A stretch of DNA of 64,000 nucleotides from Sphingorhabdus sp. SMR4y (lineage in GTDB: Bacteria > Pseudomonadota > Alphaproteobacteria > Sphingomonadales > Sphingomonadaceae), in contig NZ_CP022336.1 in assembly GCF_002218195.1 (NCBI RefSeq), forward strand, positions 620,001 through 684,000, written 5' to 3'. A program made the translations under genes and the position numbers. The notes below the pieces were generated by a model that saw nothing but the letters and a program-made list of their open reading frames with translations, was not told the origin of the DNA and did not search any database. Of the stretch, positions 1-11,300 are shown piece after piece; the stretch's first letter is position 1, and each line of letters starts with the position of its first letter.

Positions 1-497
1 CCCTGGCAGTTTGTCATCCTGAACCTGTTTCAGGATCTCCGGGGGGCCTGAAACAGGTTCAGGATGACGAGCCAGTGGAAAAAATCACCCTTTCGGCCAC
101 AGTCTCCAAGGGCACCTACATTCGTTCGTTCGCCCGCGATATCGCCCGGGCGCTGGGCACGGTCGGCCATGTCACCATGCTGCGCCGGACAAAGGCGGGG
201 CCATTTAGCCTGAAGCAGGCGATTTCGCTGGACAAACTCAACGAAATTGGTAAGGGCGCGGACATCAAGGAATACCTCTTGCCGCTTGAGGCGGGGCTGG
301 ACGACATCCCGGCTTTCGACCTCGACCCTGATCAGGCAAGAATGCTTCGACAAGGCTTGACGCTGGACGAGCAGGATTTGGTCGGGAACCCCGCAGTCAA
401 CGGGCTTTTTCTAGCGACAGAGAATGAAGGTTCTCCGGTTGCTCTGGCAGAGATTGTTGATGGCACCGTAAAGGTTGTCCGCGGGTTCAATATGTAA
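1..497 (+). CDS. truB: tRNA pseudouridine(55) synthase TruB, 3' part
   Basis: TruB makes pseudouridine-55 in the T loop of tRNAs. Only the C-terminal part is in the window; the frame is open from base 3. The catalytic-domain motif GTYIRS, followed by DIARALGTVGHVTMLRR, is typical of TruB, and the C-terminal PUA-like region ends at Met before the stop at 495-497. A GTG at 75 could look like a start, but the frame continues upstream, so the gene is simply cut by the window edge. Bases 13-68 are a palindromic repeat read through in the same frame (see findings). It is followed 24 bp later by rpsO, the usual truB-rpsO-pnp order. Confidence 0.93.
   Translation, partial: LAVCHPEPVSGSPGGLKQVQDDEPVEKITLSATVSKGTYIRSFARDIARALGTVGHVTMLRRTKAGPFSLKQAISLDKLNEIGKGADIKEYLLPLEAGLDDIPAFDLDPDQARMLRQGLTLDEQDLVGNPAVNGLFLATENEGSPVALAEIVDGTVKVVRGFNM
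13..68. repeat. Palindromic repeat inside truB
   Basis: Two 22-bp arms, GTCATCCTGAACCTGTTTCAGG (13-34, quoted in part: GTCATCCTGAACCTG) and its exact reverse complement at 47-68, are separated by 12 bp. The truB frame stays open through it. The arms may extend imperfectly to 11-70, which would make a 60-bp unit. The sequence is of the REP-like type frequent in sphingomonads (family assignment from memory, not checked). Confidence 0.85.
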
Positions 498-521
498 AAG
501 ATGTTCGAAGGAATGATATAA

Positions 522-791
522 ATGACGATTACCGCAGAAAAAAAGCAGGAACTGATCAAGAAATTCGGCCAGTCTGAGGGCGATACCGGTTCCCCGGAAG
601 TTCAGGTTGCTGTGCTCACCGAGCGCATCGTGAACCTGACCGAACATTTCAAAGGTCACCACAAGGATAACCACTCCCGTCGCGGATTGCTGATGATGGT
701 GAACAAGCGGCGCAGCCTGCTGGATTATCTTCGCAAGAAAGATGTCGAGCGTTACGCCAAGCTGATCAAGGACCTTGGTCTCCGGAAATAA
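522..791 (+). CDS. rpsO: 30S ribosomal protein S15
   Basis: S15 binds 16S rRNA in the central domain and nucleates assembly of the small-subunit platform. The 89-residue length and the segments [27 protein letters not shown] and KRRSLLDYL are those of the family. ATG at 522 follows a short purine-rich stretch (GAAGGAATG). It lies between truB and pnp and is followed by a hairpin terminator at 803-826, so pnp is probably transcribed partly from its own promoter. Confidence 0.97.
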   Translation: MTITAEKKQELIKKFGQSEGDTGSPEVQVAVLTERIVNLTEHFKGHHKDNHSRRGLLMMVNKRRSLLDYLRKKDVERYAKLIKDLGLRK

Positions 792-802
792 GATTTCGAG
801 AG

Positions 803-826
803 CGGCCTCCATGCGGGGGCCGTTTT
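803..826 (+). terminator. Rho-independent terminator after rpsO
   Basis: CGGCCTCC (803-810), loop ATGC, GGGGGCCG (815-822) form an 8-bp stem with one G-T pair, followed by TTTTC. It would end or attenuate rpsO transcription before pnp. Confidence 0.75.
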
Positions 827-964
827 CATATTGGGTATCGCGGCAATAAGGCAGCGCTATCTATCGACTGGGGTACAATGACCCCGAACCGCTGTTCAGC
901 CGGATTGCTGGACACAGGAAAGCCCCCGCACTGCATAGGGCAGGCGGGACAAAGGAAAATACGA

Positions 965-3229
965 ATGTTTGATGTAAAGAAAGTTGAAATGGAGTGGGGC
1001 GGACAGACCCTCACCCTCGAAACGGGCCGTATTGCCCGTCAGGCTGATGGCGCGGTTCTCGCGACCCTCGGCGAAACGGTTGTGCTGTGCGCAGTTACCG
1101 CCGCCAAATCGGTGCGCGAAGGACAGGACTTCTTCCCGCTGACCGTCCACTATCAGGAAAAATTCTCAGCCGCCGGCCGTATTCCGGGCGGTTTCTTCAA
1201 GCGCGAAGGCCGTGCGACGGAAAAGGAAACGCTGACATCGCGTTTGATCGACCGTCCTTGCCGTCCGCTGTTTCCCGAAGGCTTCTACAACGAAATCAAC
1301 GTAATCTGTCAGGTGATGAGCTATGACGGCGTCAACGAACCGGACATTCTGGCGATGGTTGCGGCGTCTGCTGCACTGACCATTTCCGGCGTTCCGTTCA
1401 TGGGGCCGATCGGTGCCGCACGCGTCGGTTACAAGGAAGGCGAATATCAGCTGAACCCGTCGATGGAAGAAGTTGCCGAAGGCGAACTCGACCTGGTGGT
1501 TGCAGCAACGCATGGCGCGGTGATGATGGTGGAATCGGAAGCACAGGAGCTGTCCGAAGAAGTCATGCTCGGTGCTGTCCAGTTCGCTCACGAAGCGTCC
1601 AAGCAGGTTGCTGGCCTGATCATCGATCTGGCGGAGCAGGCTGCGAAAGAGCCCTGGAAGCTCGACGCCGGTGATGACAATAGCGAAATCAAGGAAGAGC
1701 TGCACAAGCTGGTCGGAGACGATATCGCTGCGGCTTACAAGAAAACCGACAAGTCAGAGCGTAGCGACGCGCTGAACGCGGTTCGCGAAAAAGCCAAGGA
1801 AAAATATGCCGAGGCTGACGGCCAGACGCAGATGACCGCCGGCAAGATGGTCAAGAAGCTGGAAGCCGAAATCGTTCGTGGTGCCATCATCAAGGACGGC
1901 ACCCGTATCGATGGCCGCAAGCTTGATCAGGTTCGTCCGATCGAAGCCATGGTTGGCCTGTTGCCACGGACCCACGGTTCGGCTCTGTTCACGCGCGGTG
2001 AAACGCAGGCGATTGTGACCACGACCCTGGGCACCAAGGACGCGGAGCAGATGATCGACGGTCTCGACGGTCTGAGCTACACCAACTTCATGCTGCACTA
2101 TAACTTCCCGCCTTATTCGGTTGGTGAAGTGGGCCGTTTCGGCTTTACCAGCCGCCGCGAAACCGGCCACGGCAAGCTCGCATTCCGTGCGCTCCGTCCG
2201 GTTCTGCCGACAGTGGAAGAATTTCCGTACACGATCCGTGTTCTCTCGGACATTACCGAGTCCAACGGTTCCTCTTCGATGGCGACCGTTTGTGGCGGTT
2301 CGCTGGCAATGATGGATGCTGGTGTGCCTCTGGCGCGTCCGGTTTCCGGTATTGCCATGGGCCTGATCCTCGAAGGCGAAGATTTCGCCGTTCTTTCCGA
2401 CATTCTCGGCGACGAAGATCATCTCGGTGACATGGACTTCAAGGTTGCGGGTACCGAAAAGGGCATCACCTCCCTGCAGATGGACATCAAGGTAGCCGGC
2501 ATTACGCAGGAAATCATGAAGTCTGCTCTGGAACAGGCCAGTGGCGGTCGCGCGCATATCCTCGGTGAAATGAGCAAGGCGCTGTCTTCGGTTCGGACCG
2601 AAATGTCCGAACATGCTCCGCGCATCGAAACGCTGCAGATCAACAAGGAGAAGATCCGCGACGTTATCGGTACCGGCGGCAAGGTCATTCGCGAAATCGT
2701 TGCTGAAACCGGCGCGAAGGTCGACATTGATGACGAAGGCCTGATCAAGGTTTCCTCTTCCGACAAATCCCAGATTGACGCGGCCATCGCATGGATCAAG
2801 GGTATTGTCGAAGAAGCTGAAGTCGGAAAAGTCTATGACGGCAAGGTTGTGAACCTGGTCGACTTTGGCGCATTCGTGAATTTCATGGGTGGCAAGGACG
2901 GTCTCGTCCATGTTTCCGAAATCAAGAACGAGCGGGTCGAGAAGGTCTCCGACGAACTGAGCGAAGGCCAGGAAGTCAAGGTCAAGGTTCTCGAAATCGA
3001 CCAGCGCGGCAAGGTTCGCCTGTCGATGCGGGTTGTCGACCAGGAAACCGGTGAAGAACTGGAAGACACGCGTCCTCCACGCGAAAACAAGCCACGCGGC
3101 CCGCGTCGTGATGGCGGTGGCGGTCGTGGACGCGGCCGTGACGGCGGCGGACGTGGCCGGAACAATGATGGTCCGAAGAACGAAGGCGGCGGCGATATTC
3201 CATTGCCGTCCTCGATCACCGAAGACTAG
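965..3229 (+). CDS. pnp: Polyribonucleotide nucleotidyltransferase (PNPase)
   Basis: PNPase degrades RNA 3' to 5' by phosphorolysis and is part of the degradosome in the cytoplasm. The 754-residue product has two RNase PH-like domains (about 1-215 and 310-540) separated by a helical domain, then a KH domain with the loop VIGTGGKVI, an S1 domain ([15 protein letters not shown]), and a Gly/Arg-rich tail ([16 protein letters not shown]) that probably adds RNA binding. I start at ATG 965 ([13 protein letters not shown]), which matches the family; the frame is open 29 codons further upstream but that stretch is not PNPase-like. A strong terminator follows. Confidence 0.96.
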   Translation: MFDVKKVEMEWGGQTLTLETGRIARQADGAVLATLGETVVLCAVTAAKSVREGQDFFPLTVHYQEKFSAAGRIPGGFFKREGRATEKETLTSRLIDRPCRPLFPEGFYNEINVICQVMSYDGVNEPDILAMVAASAALTISGVPFMGPIGAARVGYKEGEYQLNPSMEEVAEGELDLVVAATHGAVMMVESEAQELSEEVMLGAVQFAHEASKQVAGLIIDLAEQAAKEPWKLDAGDDNSEIKEELHKLVGDDIAAAYKKTDKSERSDALNAVREKAKEKYAEADGQTQMTAGKMVKKLEAEIVRGAIIKDGTRIDGRKLDQVRPIEAMVGLLPRTHGSALFTRGETQAIVTTTLGTKDAEQMIDGLDGLSYTNFMLHYNFPPYSVGEVGRFGFTSRRETGHGKLAFRALRPVLPTVEEFPYTIRVLSDITESNGSSSMATVCGGSLAMMDAGVPLARPVSGIAMGLILEGEDFAVLSDILGDEDHLGDMDFKVAGTEKGITSLQMDIKVAGITQEIMKSALEQASGGRAHILGEMSKALSSVRTEMSEHAPRIETLQINKEKIRDVIGTGGKVIREIVAETGAKVDIDDEGLIKVSSSDKSQIDAAIAWIKGIVEEAEVGKVYDGKVVNLVDFGAFVNFMGGKDGLVHVSEIKNERVEKVSDELSEGQEVKVKVLEIDQRGKVRLSMRVVDQETGEELEDTRPPRENKPRGPRRDGGGGRGRGRDGGGRGRNNDGPKNEGGGDIPLPSSITED

Positions 3230-3253
3230 ATTTTCGACCAAGAGAGAAATCAG

Positions 3254-3286
3254 GGGCCCGGAGTGATCCGGGCCCTTTTTCTTTTG
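3254..3286 (+). terminator. Rho-independent terminator after pnp
   Basis: GGGCCCGG (3254-3261) and CCGGGCCC (3268-3275) form a perfect 8-bp stem with loop AGTGAT, followed by TTTTTCTTTT. Confidence 0.92.
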
Positions 3287-3422
3287 CCGGGAAATTTTTG
3301 CCCGGACCCCGCCGGATTAATGTCCGGTAAAGCTGAAAGCGAACAGGGAGTAGCACTCTGCTCCAGCGGTTTTTTTGCTTTATTCTTGGCTGGATGAAAA
3401 CAAGCGGTTAAGAGGTTGGCAT

Positions 3423-4205
3423 ATGACAAAACACATTATCAGATGGGCCGCTCTGGGTCTCTCCGCCTCGCTTCTCTCCGGTTGCGCCATGTTTGGCGGC
3501 GGCGGTGGTAGCGGAACCGACACCCGTTATGTCGCCCGCGATGTCAACACGCTGTACAGCGCCGCAAAAACGCGGCTTGACCGCGGCGAGTACAAGATTG
3601 CCGCTGCCCTGTTCGACGAGGTCGAGCGCCAGCATCCCTATTCGCCCTGGGCCCGTCGCGCGCAGCAGATGAGCGCGTTCAGCTATTATCTGTCGGGCGA
3701 CTATAGCAAGGCGACAGAATCGGCGCGCCGCTTCCTGTCGATCCATCCGGGTAACAAGGATGCGCCGTATGCCTATTATCTGATCGCGCTCTGCTTTTAC
3801 GAGCAGATCGGCGATGTGACCCGCGACCAGAAGATTACCGAACAGGCGCTGGCGACGTTGGGCGAGGTGGCCCGCCGCTATCCCAATTCGCGCTATGCAG
3901 CCGATGCCAAGCTGAAAATCGATCTGGTCAACGACCATCTGGCCGGCAAGGAAATGGAAATCGGACGTTTCTACCAGCGTCGCGGCAAATGGCTTGCGGC
4001 CACGATCCGTTTCCGGACGGTAATCGAGAAATATGAGACCACCACCCATGCGCCGGAAGCGCTGATGCGGCTGACAGAATCCTATCTGGCTCTCGGTATT
4101 CCGGTGGAAGCGAAGAAAACAGCTGCTGTTCTGGGCGCCAATTATCCTGGCAGCAAATGGTATGAGCGCGCTTATGACCTGGTCAACAAACATGGTGCGA
4201 CTTAA
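3423..4205 (+). CDS. bamD: Outer membrane assembly lipoprotein BamD
   Basis: BamD is the essential lipoprotein partner of BamA in outer-membrane protein assembly. The 260-residue product begins with a lipoprotein signal peptide whose lipobox LLSGC places the lipidated Cys at residue 21, followed by a Gly-rich linker and TPR repeats (YSAAKTRLDRGEYKIAAALF, DYSKATESARRFL, YPNSRYAADAKLKID). ATG 3423 is chosen because it opens the signal peptide; the frame is open 16 codons upstream without a better start. It precedes recN by 57 bp, an arrangement common in alphaproteobacteria. Confidence 0.93.
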   Translation: MTKHIIRWAALGLSASLLSGCAMFGGGGGSGTDTRYVARDVNTLYSAAKTRLDRGEYKIAAALFDEVERQHPYSPWARRAQQMSAFSYYLSGDYSKATESARRFLSIHPGNKDAPYAYYLIALCFYEQIGDVTRDQKITEQALATLGEVARRYPNSRYAADAKLKIDLVNDHLAGKEMEIGRFYQRRGKWLAATIRFRTVIEKYETTTHAPEALMRLTESYLALGIPVEAKKTAAVLGANYPGSKWYERAYDLVNKHGAT

Positions 4206-4206
4206 A

Positions 4207-4240
4207 AGCCTGTGGCGCTGCAATCCGTTGCAGCCAGGCT
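4207..4240 (+). other. Hairpin between bamD and recN
   Basis: AGCCTG + GCTGCAA on one side pair with TTGCAGC + CAGGCT on the other (loop TCCG, four-base bulge). There is no T-run after it, so it is more likely an mRNA-processing or attenuation structure than a full terminator. Confidence 0.35.
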
Positions 4241-4262
4241 GAACCTGTTTTAAGAGGGACCT

Positions 4263-5927
4263 GTGCTGCAGTCCCTTTCCATTCGCGATATCGTGCTGAT
4301 TGAGGCGCTCGATCTGGAGTTCGGATCGGGCCTCACCGTACTGACCGGCGAGACCGGCGCCGGCAAGTCGATCCTGCTCGACAGTCTCGGGCTGGCGCTG
4401 GGTAATCGGGCGGATAGTGGTCTGGTCCGGCAGGGAACGGACAAAGCCCAGGTCACCGCCAGTTTCGAACCGCCGGCCAGGGACAGCAAACTGGCCGCGA
4501 CGCTGGCCGAAAATGATATCGATATAGAGCCCGGCGAACCGCTGATCATCAAGCGATCGGTCAAGGCCGACGGTGGCAGTCGCGCGTTCATCAACGACCA
4601 GCCCTGCTCGGCAAGCCTGCTGCGAACAGTGGGCAGCCAGCTGATCGAAATTCACGGCCAGCATGATGATCGCGGCTTGATCAACCCCAAGGGGCACAGG
4701 GCCTTGCTCGACATTTTCGCCGGTGTGGAAGGCGCTGCGGTGGCCGCTGCCTTTGATGCGTGGCAAGATGCGAAAACGGCACTGGAACAGGCCAGGCAGG
4801 AGCAGGAAGCGGCGGAAAACGACCGGGACTATCTCGAGCATAGCGTTGCCGAACTGTCCAAGTTCGCACCGCAACCGGGGGAAGAGCAGGAACTCGCGCT
4901 GGAGCGTGCGACGATGATGAAGGGCGAGAAGCTTACCGGCGACCTGGAAGCGATTCGCGCGGCCTTTGACGGCTCCAACGGCGGACTGGCGTCGTTGCGA
5001 TCGGCGGCGCGGCGGCTCGACATGATCGCCGAGGATCACGCGCTGTTGAAGGAGGCACTGGAGTCGCTCGACCGGGCGATCATCGATGCAACCGATGCCG
5101 AGGACAAGCTCAATGCCGCGGCCGATGCGCTGAGCTTTGACCCGCAGAGACTCGACGATATGGAGACCCGCCTGTTCGATCTGAGAGGCCTGGCGCGAAA
5201 GCATCGGGTGGAGCCGGACAAGCTGTCGGATCTGCTCAATGATCTGCAGAACAGGCTGGCGGCAATCAGCGATGGCGGGCGGACATTGGAAGATTTGGAA
5301 GCATCTTTGGCCGATGCCAGAAACTCCTACATTGCGGCGGCGGAAGATTTGCGGGCGAAGCGGGCGAAGGCGGCGAAAGCACTGGACAAGGCGGTGGCCG
5401 GCGAATTGGCGCCGCTCAAGCTGGATGCGGCAAGATTTGAGACATTGCTTGAACAATTGCCCGAAGAGCATTGGAGTAAAGGCGGAATGGACCGGATCGA
5501 GTTCCTGATTTCGACCAATCCCGGCGCCCCGCTGGCACCTTTGGGCAAAATTGCGTCGGGTGGTGAACTTTCGCGGTTCATTCTTGCCCTTAAAGTTGCA
5601 TTGGCGGAAGAATATGGTCTGAAAACGATCATTTTTGACGAAGTCGACCGCGGCGTCGGTGGCGCGGTAGCCTCGGCGATCGGCGACCGCCTGTCGCGCC
5701 TGTCGCAGGGCGCGCAACTGCTCGTCGTGACCCACAGCCCGCAGGTTGCCTCCAAGGGCGACGCGCATATGTTGATCAACAAGTCACGCAGCGGCACCGT
5801 CTCGCGCACCGATGTCCGCGCGCTGGACGCCGAAGGCCGGCGGCAGGAAATTGCCCGAATGCTGTCTGGGGCGGATGTGACCGACGAGGCGAGAGCGCAG
5901 GCGGATCGGTTGCTGGAGGGGGTTTGA
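4263..5927 (+). CDS. recN: DNA repair protein RecN
   Basis: RecN is an SMC-like ATPase that acts on double-strand breaks together with RecA. The 554-residue protein has the Walker A GETGAGKS at 29-36, a long coiled-coil middle region rich in Ala, Glu and Lys, and near the C-terminus the ABC signature ASGGELSRF and Walker B IIFDEVDRGVGG. GTG 4263 gives the normal N-terminus (MLQSLSIRDIVLIE) and follows a purine-rich AAGAGGGA. It probably shares a transcript with bamD. No SOS box was identified by eye. Confidence 0.95.
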   Translation: MLQSLSIRDIVLIEALDLEFGSGLTVLTGETGAGKSILLDSLGLALGNRADSGLVRQGTDKAQVTASFEPPARDSKLAATLAENDIDIEPGEPLIIKRSVKADGGSRAFINDQPCSASLLRTVGSQLIEIHGQHDDRGLINPKGHRALLDIFAGVEGAAVAAAFDAWQDAKTALEQARQEQEAAENDRDYLEHSVAELSKFAPQPGEEQELALERATMMKGEKLTGDLEAIRAAFDGSNGGLASLRSAARRLDMIAEDHALLKEALESLDRAIIDATDAEDKLNAAADALSFDPQRLDDMETRLFDLRGLARKHRVEPDKLSDLLNDLQNRLAAISDGGRTLEDLEASLADARNSYIAAAEDLRAKRAKAAKALDKAVAGELAPLKLDAARFETLLEQLPEEHWSKGGMDRIEFLISTNPGAPLAPLGKIASGGELSRFILALKVALAEEYGLKTIIFDEVDRGVGGAVASAIGDRLSRLSQGAQLLVVTHSPQVASKGDAHMLINKSRSGTVSRTDVRALDAEGRRQEIARMLSGADVTDEARAQADRLLEGV

Positions 5928-5928
5928 T

Positions 5929-6225
5929 TTGAATAGCAAATTTATAGATACGACCAATCCATTGATTTATTTTGGTCTGATTGCTCTGGCTTTGCTGTTT
6001 CTTGTCTTATCGGTTTTCGGGATAATCGCGCTCGGGTTTCTAATGGCAGTAGCTTTTGGAGATTCCGGATTTCCTCATCCGGTATCTTTTGTGGTGATAA
6101 TTGCCATGGTGAGTTTGGGCGTCTGGAATTTGATCGATTCTGTAAAGTTGATAAATGACGCTGAACCCAAGCGATTGGCTTTCATTTTGATCCGGTCGCT
6201 TTTGGCGACAACTCCAGTGGCATAA
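5929..6225 (+). CDS. Small hypothetical membrane protein
   Basis: The 98-residue product has two or three hydrophobic helices (about 13-45, 52-70 and a possible amphipathic end) and no motif I recognise. The proposed start is TTG 5929, one base after the recN stop, so it would be translationally coupled if real; the next Met is internal. The region is clearly more AT-rich than its neighbours, which suggests later acquisition. No partner or function can be inferred. Confidence 0.5.
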   Translation: MNSKFIDTTNPLIYFGLIALALLFLVLSVFGIIALGFLMAVAFGDSGFPHPVSFVVIIAMVSLGVWNLIDSVKLINDAEPKRLAFILIRSLLATTPVA

Positions 6226-6304
6226 TCGCAACGACCTCGGCATGGAACTAACTTCTGAGGATATCTTCGGAATGAGGTCGGTCGCTAAACTGATCTGCCA
6301 TCTT

Positions 6305-6466
6305 AAGCCCCTCCTCTTCAGAGGAGGGGTTGGGGTGGTGGCGGTGCGTCAGCATCGCTCGCGTAGCGAATTCAGATGGTGCCGACCGGAAGGCATCGCA
6401 AAACAGGGGGACGGCTCTTTGCCGAGAGAAACCACCCCAACCCCTCCTTTAAAAAGGAGGGGCTAA
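6305..6466. repeat. Composite inverted pair of CCCCTCC palindromes
   Basis: Copy 1 (6305-6340) has a 10-bp stem CCCCTCCTCT/AGAGGAGGGG, then TTGGGGTGGT. Copy 2 (6431-6466) is the reverse arrangement: ACCACCCCAA, then CCCCTCCTTT/AAAGGAGGGG. The two face each other across about 90 bp, resembling a REP/BIME pair. Further copies lie at 6839-6877, 6926-6960 and 7002-7039. Confidence 0.85.
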
Positions 6467-6470
6467 GAGA

Positions 6471-6881
6471 GTGACGGACCGGGCCACTCTTCTCGCTCGT
6501 GCTAGGGAGATGCGGCGCAATCCTACCGAGCCGGAAAAGCGTTTGTGGCGGCATCTGTCGGCTTCGCAGTTGGCTGGGCATAAGTTTCGCCGGCAAGCGG
6601 TGATTGACTATTATATCGCTGATTTTTTCTGTCCGCTTAAAAAGCTGATTGTTGAGGTGGATGGTGATACGCATGATATCGATTCTGACTTCAAACGCGA
6701 TGATCGATTGCGGAAAAAGGGATATCGGACGGTGCGTTTTAGTAACTTAGATGTGATGGGGAATATGGACGGGGTTTTGCTGGCTTTGGTGGAGGTATTG
6801 GACGGGACTCCTGATCGGTGGGCTGGGCGTCGGGCCGGCACCACCCCAAACCCCTCCTCTGAAGAGGAGGGGCTTCAGTGA
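6471..6881 (+). CDS. DUF559 (Vsr-like) endonuclease-domain protein
   Basis: A 136-residue DUF559 protein, related to the very-short-patch-repair/restriction-like nuclease fold. Typical parts are RAREMRRNPTEPEKRLWRHL (about 9-28), HKFRRQAVIDYYIADFFC with the probable catalytic Asp, and LIVEVDGDTHD with the E-x-D pair. The cellular function of the family is not established. The gene starts at GTG 6471, five bases beyond repeat copy 2. Its last 13 codons ([13 protein letters not shown]) are encoded by repeat copy 3, so the normal stop appears to have been replaced by read-through into a palindrome. Confidence 0.85.
   Translation: MTDRATLLARAREMRRNPTEPEKRLWRHLSASQLAGHKFRRQAVIDYYIADFFCPLKKLIVEVDGDTHDIDSDFKRDDRLRKKGYRTVRFSNLDVMGNMDGVLLALVEVLDGTPDRWAGRRAGTTPNPSSEEEGLQ
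6839..6877. repeat. CCCCTCC palindrome, copy 3, within DUF559 gene 3' end
   Basis: CACCACCCCAAA is followed by the 10-bp stem CCCCTCCTCT/AGAGGAGGGG (6851-6860 and 6863-6872). It encodes the C-terminal residues of the DUF559 protein. Confidence 0.85.
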
Positions 6882-6925
6882 GCTTGAGCCTTGTCTATGC
6901 TGGTAGCGATCAAAAGGTCCCGTTT

Positions 6926-9348
<2,423 letters not shown>

Positions 9349-9360
9349 CGGATGACGTCA

Positions 9361-9428
9361 CCGTTCGTACTGAGCCTGTCGAAGCACCTGTGTGTCACCA
9401 AGTCCTTCGACAGGCTCAGGACGAACGG
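9361..9428. repeat. Intergenic family A palindrome after ligA
   Basis: CCGTTCGTACTGAGCCTGTC... (9361-9384) and ...GACAGGCTCAGGACGAACGG (9405-9428) are 24-bp inverted arms with one mismatch, 12 bp beyond the ligA stop. There is no T-run, so it is not a typical terminator, although it could stabilise the 3' end of the ligA mRNA. Confidence 0.88.
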
Positions 9429-9523
9429 ATCTCTTGGTCGCCCAAAATGGTTCCATTCGATGAGAAGTCCGGCGGCCGCTTGCACTTCATGCAAACGACC
9501 GCCGCCCCTCTCTCCCAAGCTTT

Positions 9524-10378
9524 CTATGCCTTGGCGCTCGCTTCGATTGTTGCGAGCTCTTTTACGCCGTGGCCGCCTTCCTTATTTTCTGGAAAGATCG
9601 GCCAGGCGAGTTGCTGACCTAAAGTGGCTGGTGCGAGATTTTCCACGCCATAGCTATCGGGATAGCGGCGGGTGATATGGGCGGTGCCGAACAGCACATC
9701 CCAGAAGAATAGCAAATTTCCGAAATTGCCCTTGTAGTGGGTCACGCCGTCGCTCTTGTGGCGGCCGTGATGGGCGTGGTGGGTGGCCGGGGTCGAGATC
9801 GTGCGTTCGACGACCCACATCAGCGGCGACAGCCATTTGATCTGGTAGAGCTTTGCGTCCCAGGCGACATCGCTGTGCGCGCCGACGATCACCGCCATCT
9901 TGACGATGATATAGCCGACATAGACCCAGCCCAACCCGAGATAGATCAGCGCGCCGGAAAACCAGATGCTCGGCATGGTCAGATAATAGAAGATATTGTT
10001 CCGGTAGACGAGCCGCACGCTCATGTAGCGCGCATTATGGTGCGAGCGGTGCAGATTGTAGAGAAAGGGCACGCTGTGCGACAGGCGGTGCCAGAAATAT
10101 TGCATCATGTCGTCGAAGACCAGGAAAAGGGCGATGGCGGCGATTAGCGGAATGTTCGCCAGCGCGCCCTGCCATTGTGGAGCCACGCTGCCGAGAATCA
10201 GCTGGGCGGCGAGGATGATGCCGGGCTGGGTGATGACCAGCAGCACAAACGAGCCGATAATCTCGACCAGCGCGTCGTCGCGAGTCTGTTCAGGTTTGCT
10301 GAACAATTGTGTGCGGGAAAATTCCAGCAGGCCGAAGACGAGGAATATTCCGGTGATCGCCAGTAGCTCAGGACGCAT
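9524..10378 (-). CDS. Sterol desaturase / fatty acid hydroxylase family protein
   Basis: A 284-residue integral membrane di-iron oxygenase of the fatty acid hydroxylase superfamily, which hydroxylates or desaturates lipids or sterol-like substrates. The histidine clusters are HRLSH (about 97-101), HRSHHN (about 110-115) and HHAHHGRH (about 201-208), the expected ligands for two irons. Four or more hydrophobic helices surround them. The substrate cannot be told from sequence; hopanoids, carotenoids or ornithine lipids are possibilities. It is divergent from the Crp-type regulator, which may control it. Confidence 0.87.
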   Translation of the reverse strand: MRPELLAITGIFLVFGLLEFSRTQLFSKPEQTRDDALVEIIGSFVLLVITQPGIILAAQLILGSVAPQWQGALANIPLIAAIALFLVFDDMMQYFWHRLSHSVPFLYNLHRSHHNARYMSVRLVYRNNIFYYLTMPSIWFSGALIYLGLGWVYVGYIIVKMAVIVGAHSDVAWDAKLYQIKWLSPLMWVVERTISTPATHHAHHGRHKSDGVTHYKGNFGNLLFFWDVLFGTAHITRRYPDSYGVENLAPATLGQQLAWPIFPENKEGGHGVKELATIEASAKA

Positions 10379-10468
10379 GATGTCTCTCCCAGAGGATTGC
10401 TTGCAGATCTTCGCTAGCCGATGTAATTGATCAGAAATGCAAACAGGTTATCATTTGCGATATTGCCG

Positions 10469-11125
10469 ATGAACGCGCCCGCACCAATCGCCGGAACCGG
10501 TTTTGTGAAAGCGCTCCCCGAGGCGATCCGCAGCGATTTGCTCGCGCGGGGGCAGGTGCGTAATTTTGCCAGGGGCCAGATCATCCAGCAGCGCGGCGAC
10601 GAGGCAAAGGAATTCTGGTTCATCGAAACGGGATCCGTGCAGGTCGGGCGCTATGGCATGGATGGCCGGTTGACTTTGTTTGCGCTGATTGGCGCGGGTG
10701 ATACATTTGGCGAACTGGCCTTCCTAGGCGAATTTCCGCGGACGGTGGATGCGATCGCCGGCAGCGATTGCCGGCTGATCCGGATCGGGCAGAGCGAGTT
10801 GCAGAGCCTGATGGACTCCGATCCGGCGGTGATCGGGCTGCTGCTCAAGACGATGGCGCTGACGGTGCAGGAATCGTTCGATCTGATCGAGTTCAGTCGC
10901 AACCTGTCGGTGCCGCAAAGGTTGGCGCAGGCGTTGCTGCAGCTATCGGGTGATCGGCCGCAGGTGAGGGTGACGCAGCAGGATCTGGCCGATCTGGTCG
11001 GCGTGTCGCGGGTGTCGCTGGGCAAAGCCGTGGCGAAACTGGAACAGGCGGGGATGATCGAGCCGGGCTATGGTTCTGTCACGATCAGGGACCGGGCGGG
11101 GTTGCAGGATATGGGGGGACGCTAG
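10469..11125 (+). CDS. Crp/Fnr-family transcriptional regulator
   Basis: A 218-residue regulator with a cyclic-nucleotide-binding-like beta-barrel (FWFIETGSVQVGRYG, GDTFGELAFLG) in the N-terminal two thirds and a winged helix-turn-helix (VTQQDLADLVGVSRVSLGKA) at the C-terminus. There is no N-terminal Cys cluster, so it is not an iron-sulfur FNR. GELAF retains part of the cAMP phosphate-binding cassette, but ligand is unknown. ATG 10469 is preferred; a TTG at 10427 is an alternative. It is divergent from the sterol-desaturase gene, the most obvious candidate target. Confidence 0.85.
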   Translation: MNAPAPIAGTGFVKALPEAIRSDLLARGQVRNFARGQIIQQRGDEAKEFWFIETGSVQVGRYGMDGRLTLFALIGAGDTFGELAFLGEFPRTVDAIAGSDCRLIRIGQSELQSLMDSDPAVIGLLLKTMALTVQESFDLIEFSRNLSVPQRLAQALLQLSGDRPQVRVTQQDLADLVGVSRVSLGKAVAKLEQAGMIEPGYGSVTIRDRAGLQDMGGR

Positions 11126-11169
11126 GGCCTGCCTTTCGTTCCGCAGTGTCGATCAGACGCGAGCCGTGG

Positions 11170-11255
11170 TTCGACAGGCTCACCACGAACGGCCTCCATT
11201 GTACCACCCATCGCAAGGTCTCCCCCACCCGTTCGTCCTGAGCTTGTCGAAGGAC
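11170..11255. repeat. Inside-out pair of family A repeat arms
   Basis: TTCGACAGGCTCACCACGAACGG (11170-11192, shown as TTCGACAGGCTCA...CGAACGG) and CCGTTCGTCCTGAGCTTGTC... (11229-11255) are the two arms of the family A palindrome but in opposite order from the copies at 7559 and 9361. They fill most of the gap between the Crp-type gene and the next gene. Confidence 0.75.
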
Positions 11256-11300
11256 CGGTTATGGCGATTGCGGTCGTTCAACGGGGGCGGCGCTGCATCT

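Noticed and set aside
1754-3241. Minus-strand open frame of 495 codons opposite pnp
   Set aside because: Shadow of the pnp reading frame; no start signal or family similarity.
3408-5768. Minus-strand open frame of 786 codons opposite bamD and recN
   Set aside because: The sense strand encodes two well-supported genes; the antisense product is low-complexity Arg/Gln-rich with no recognisable motif.
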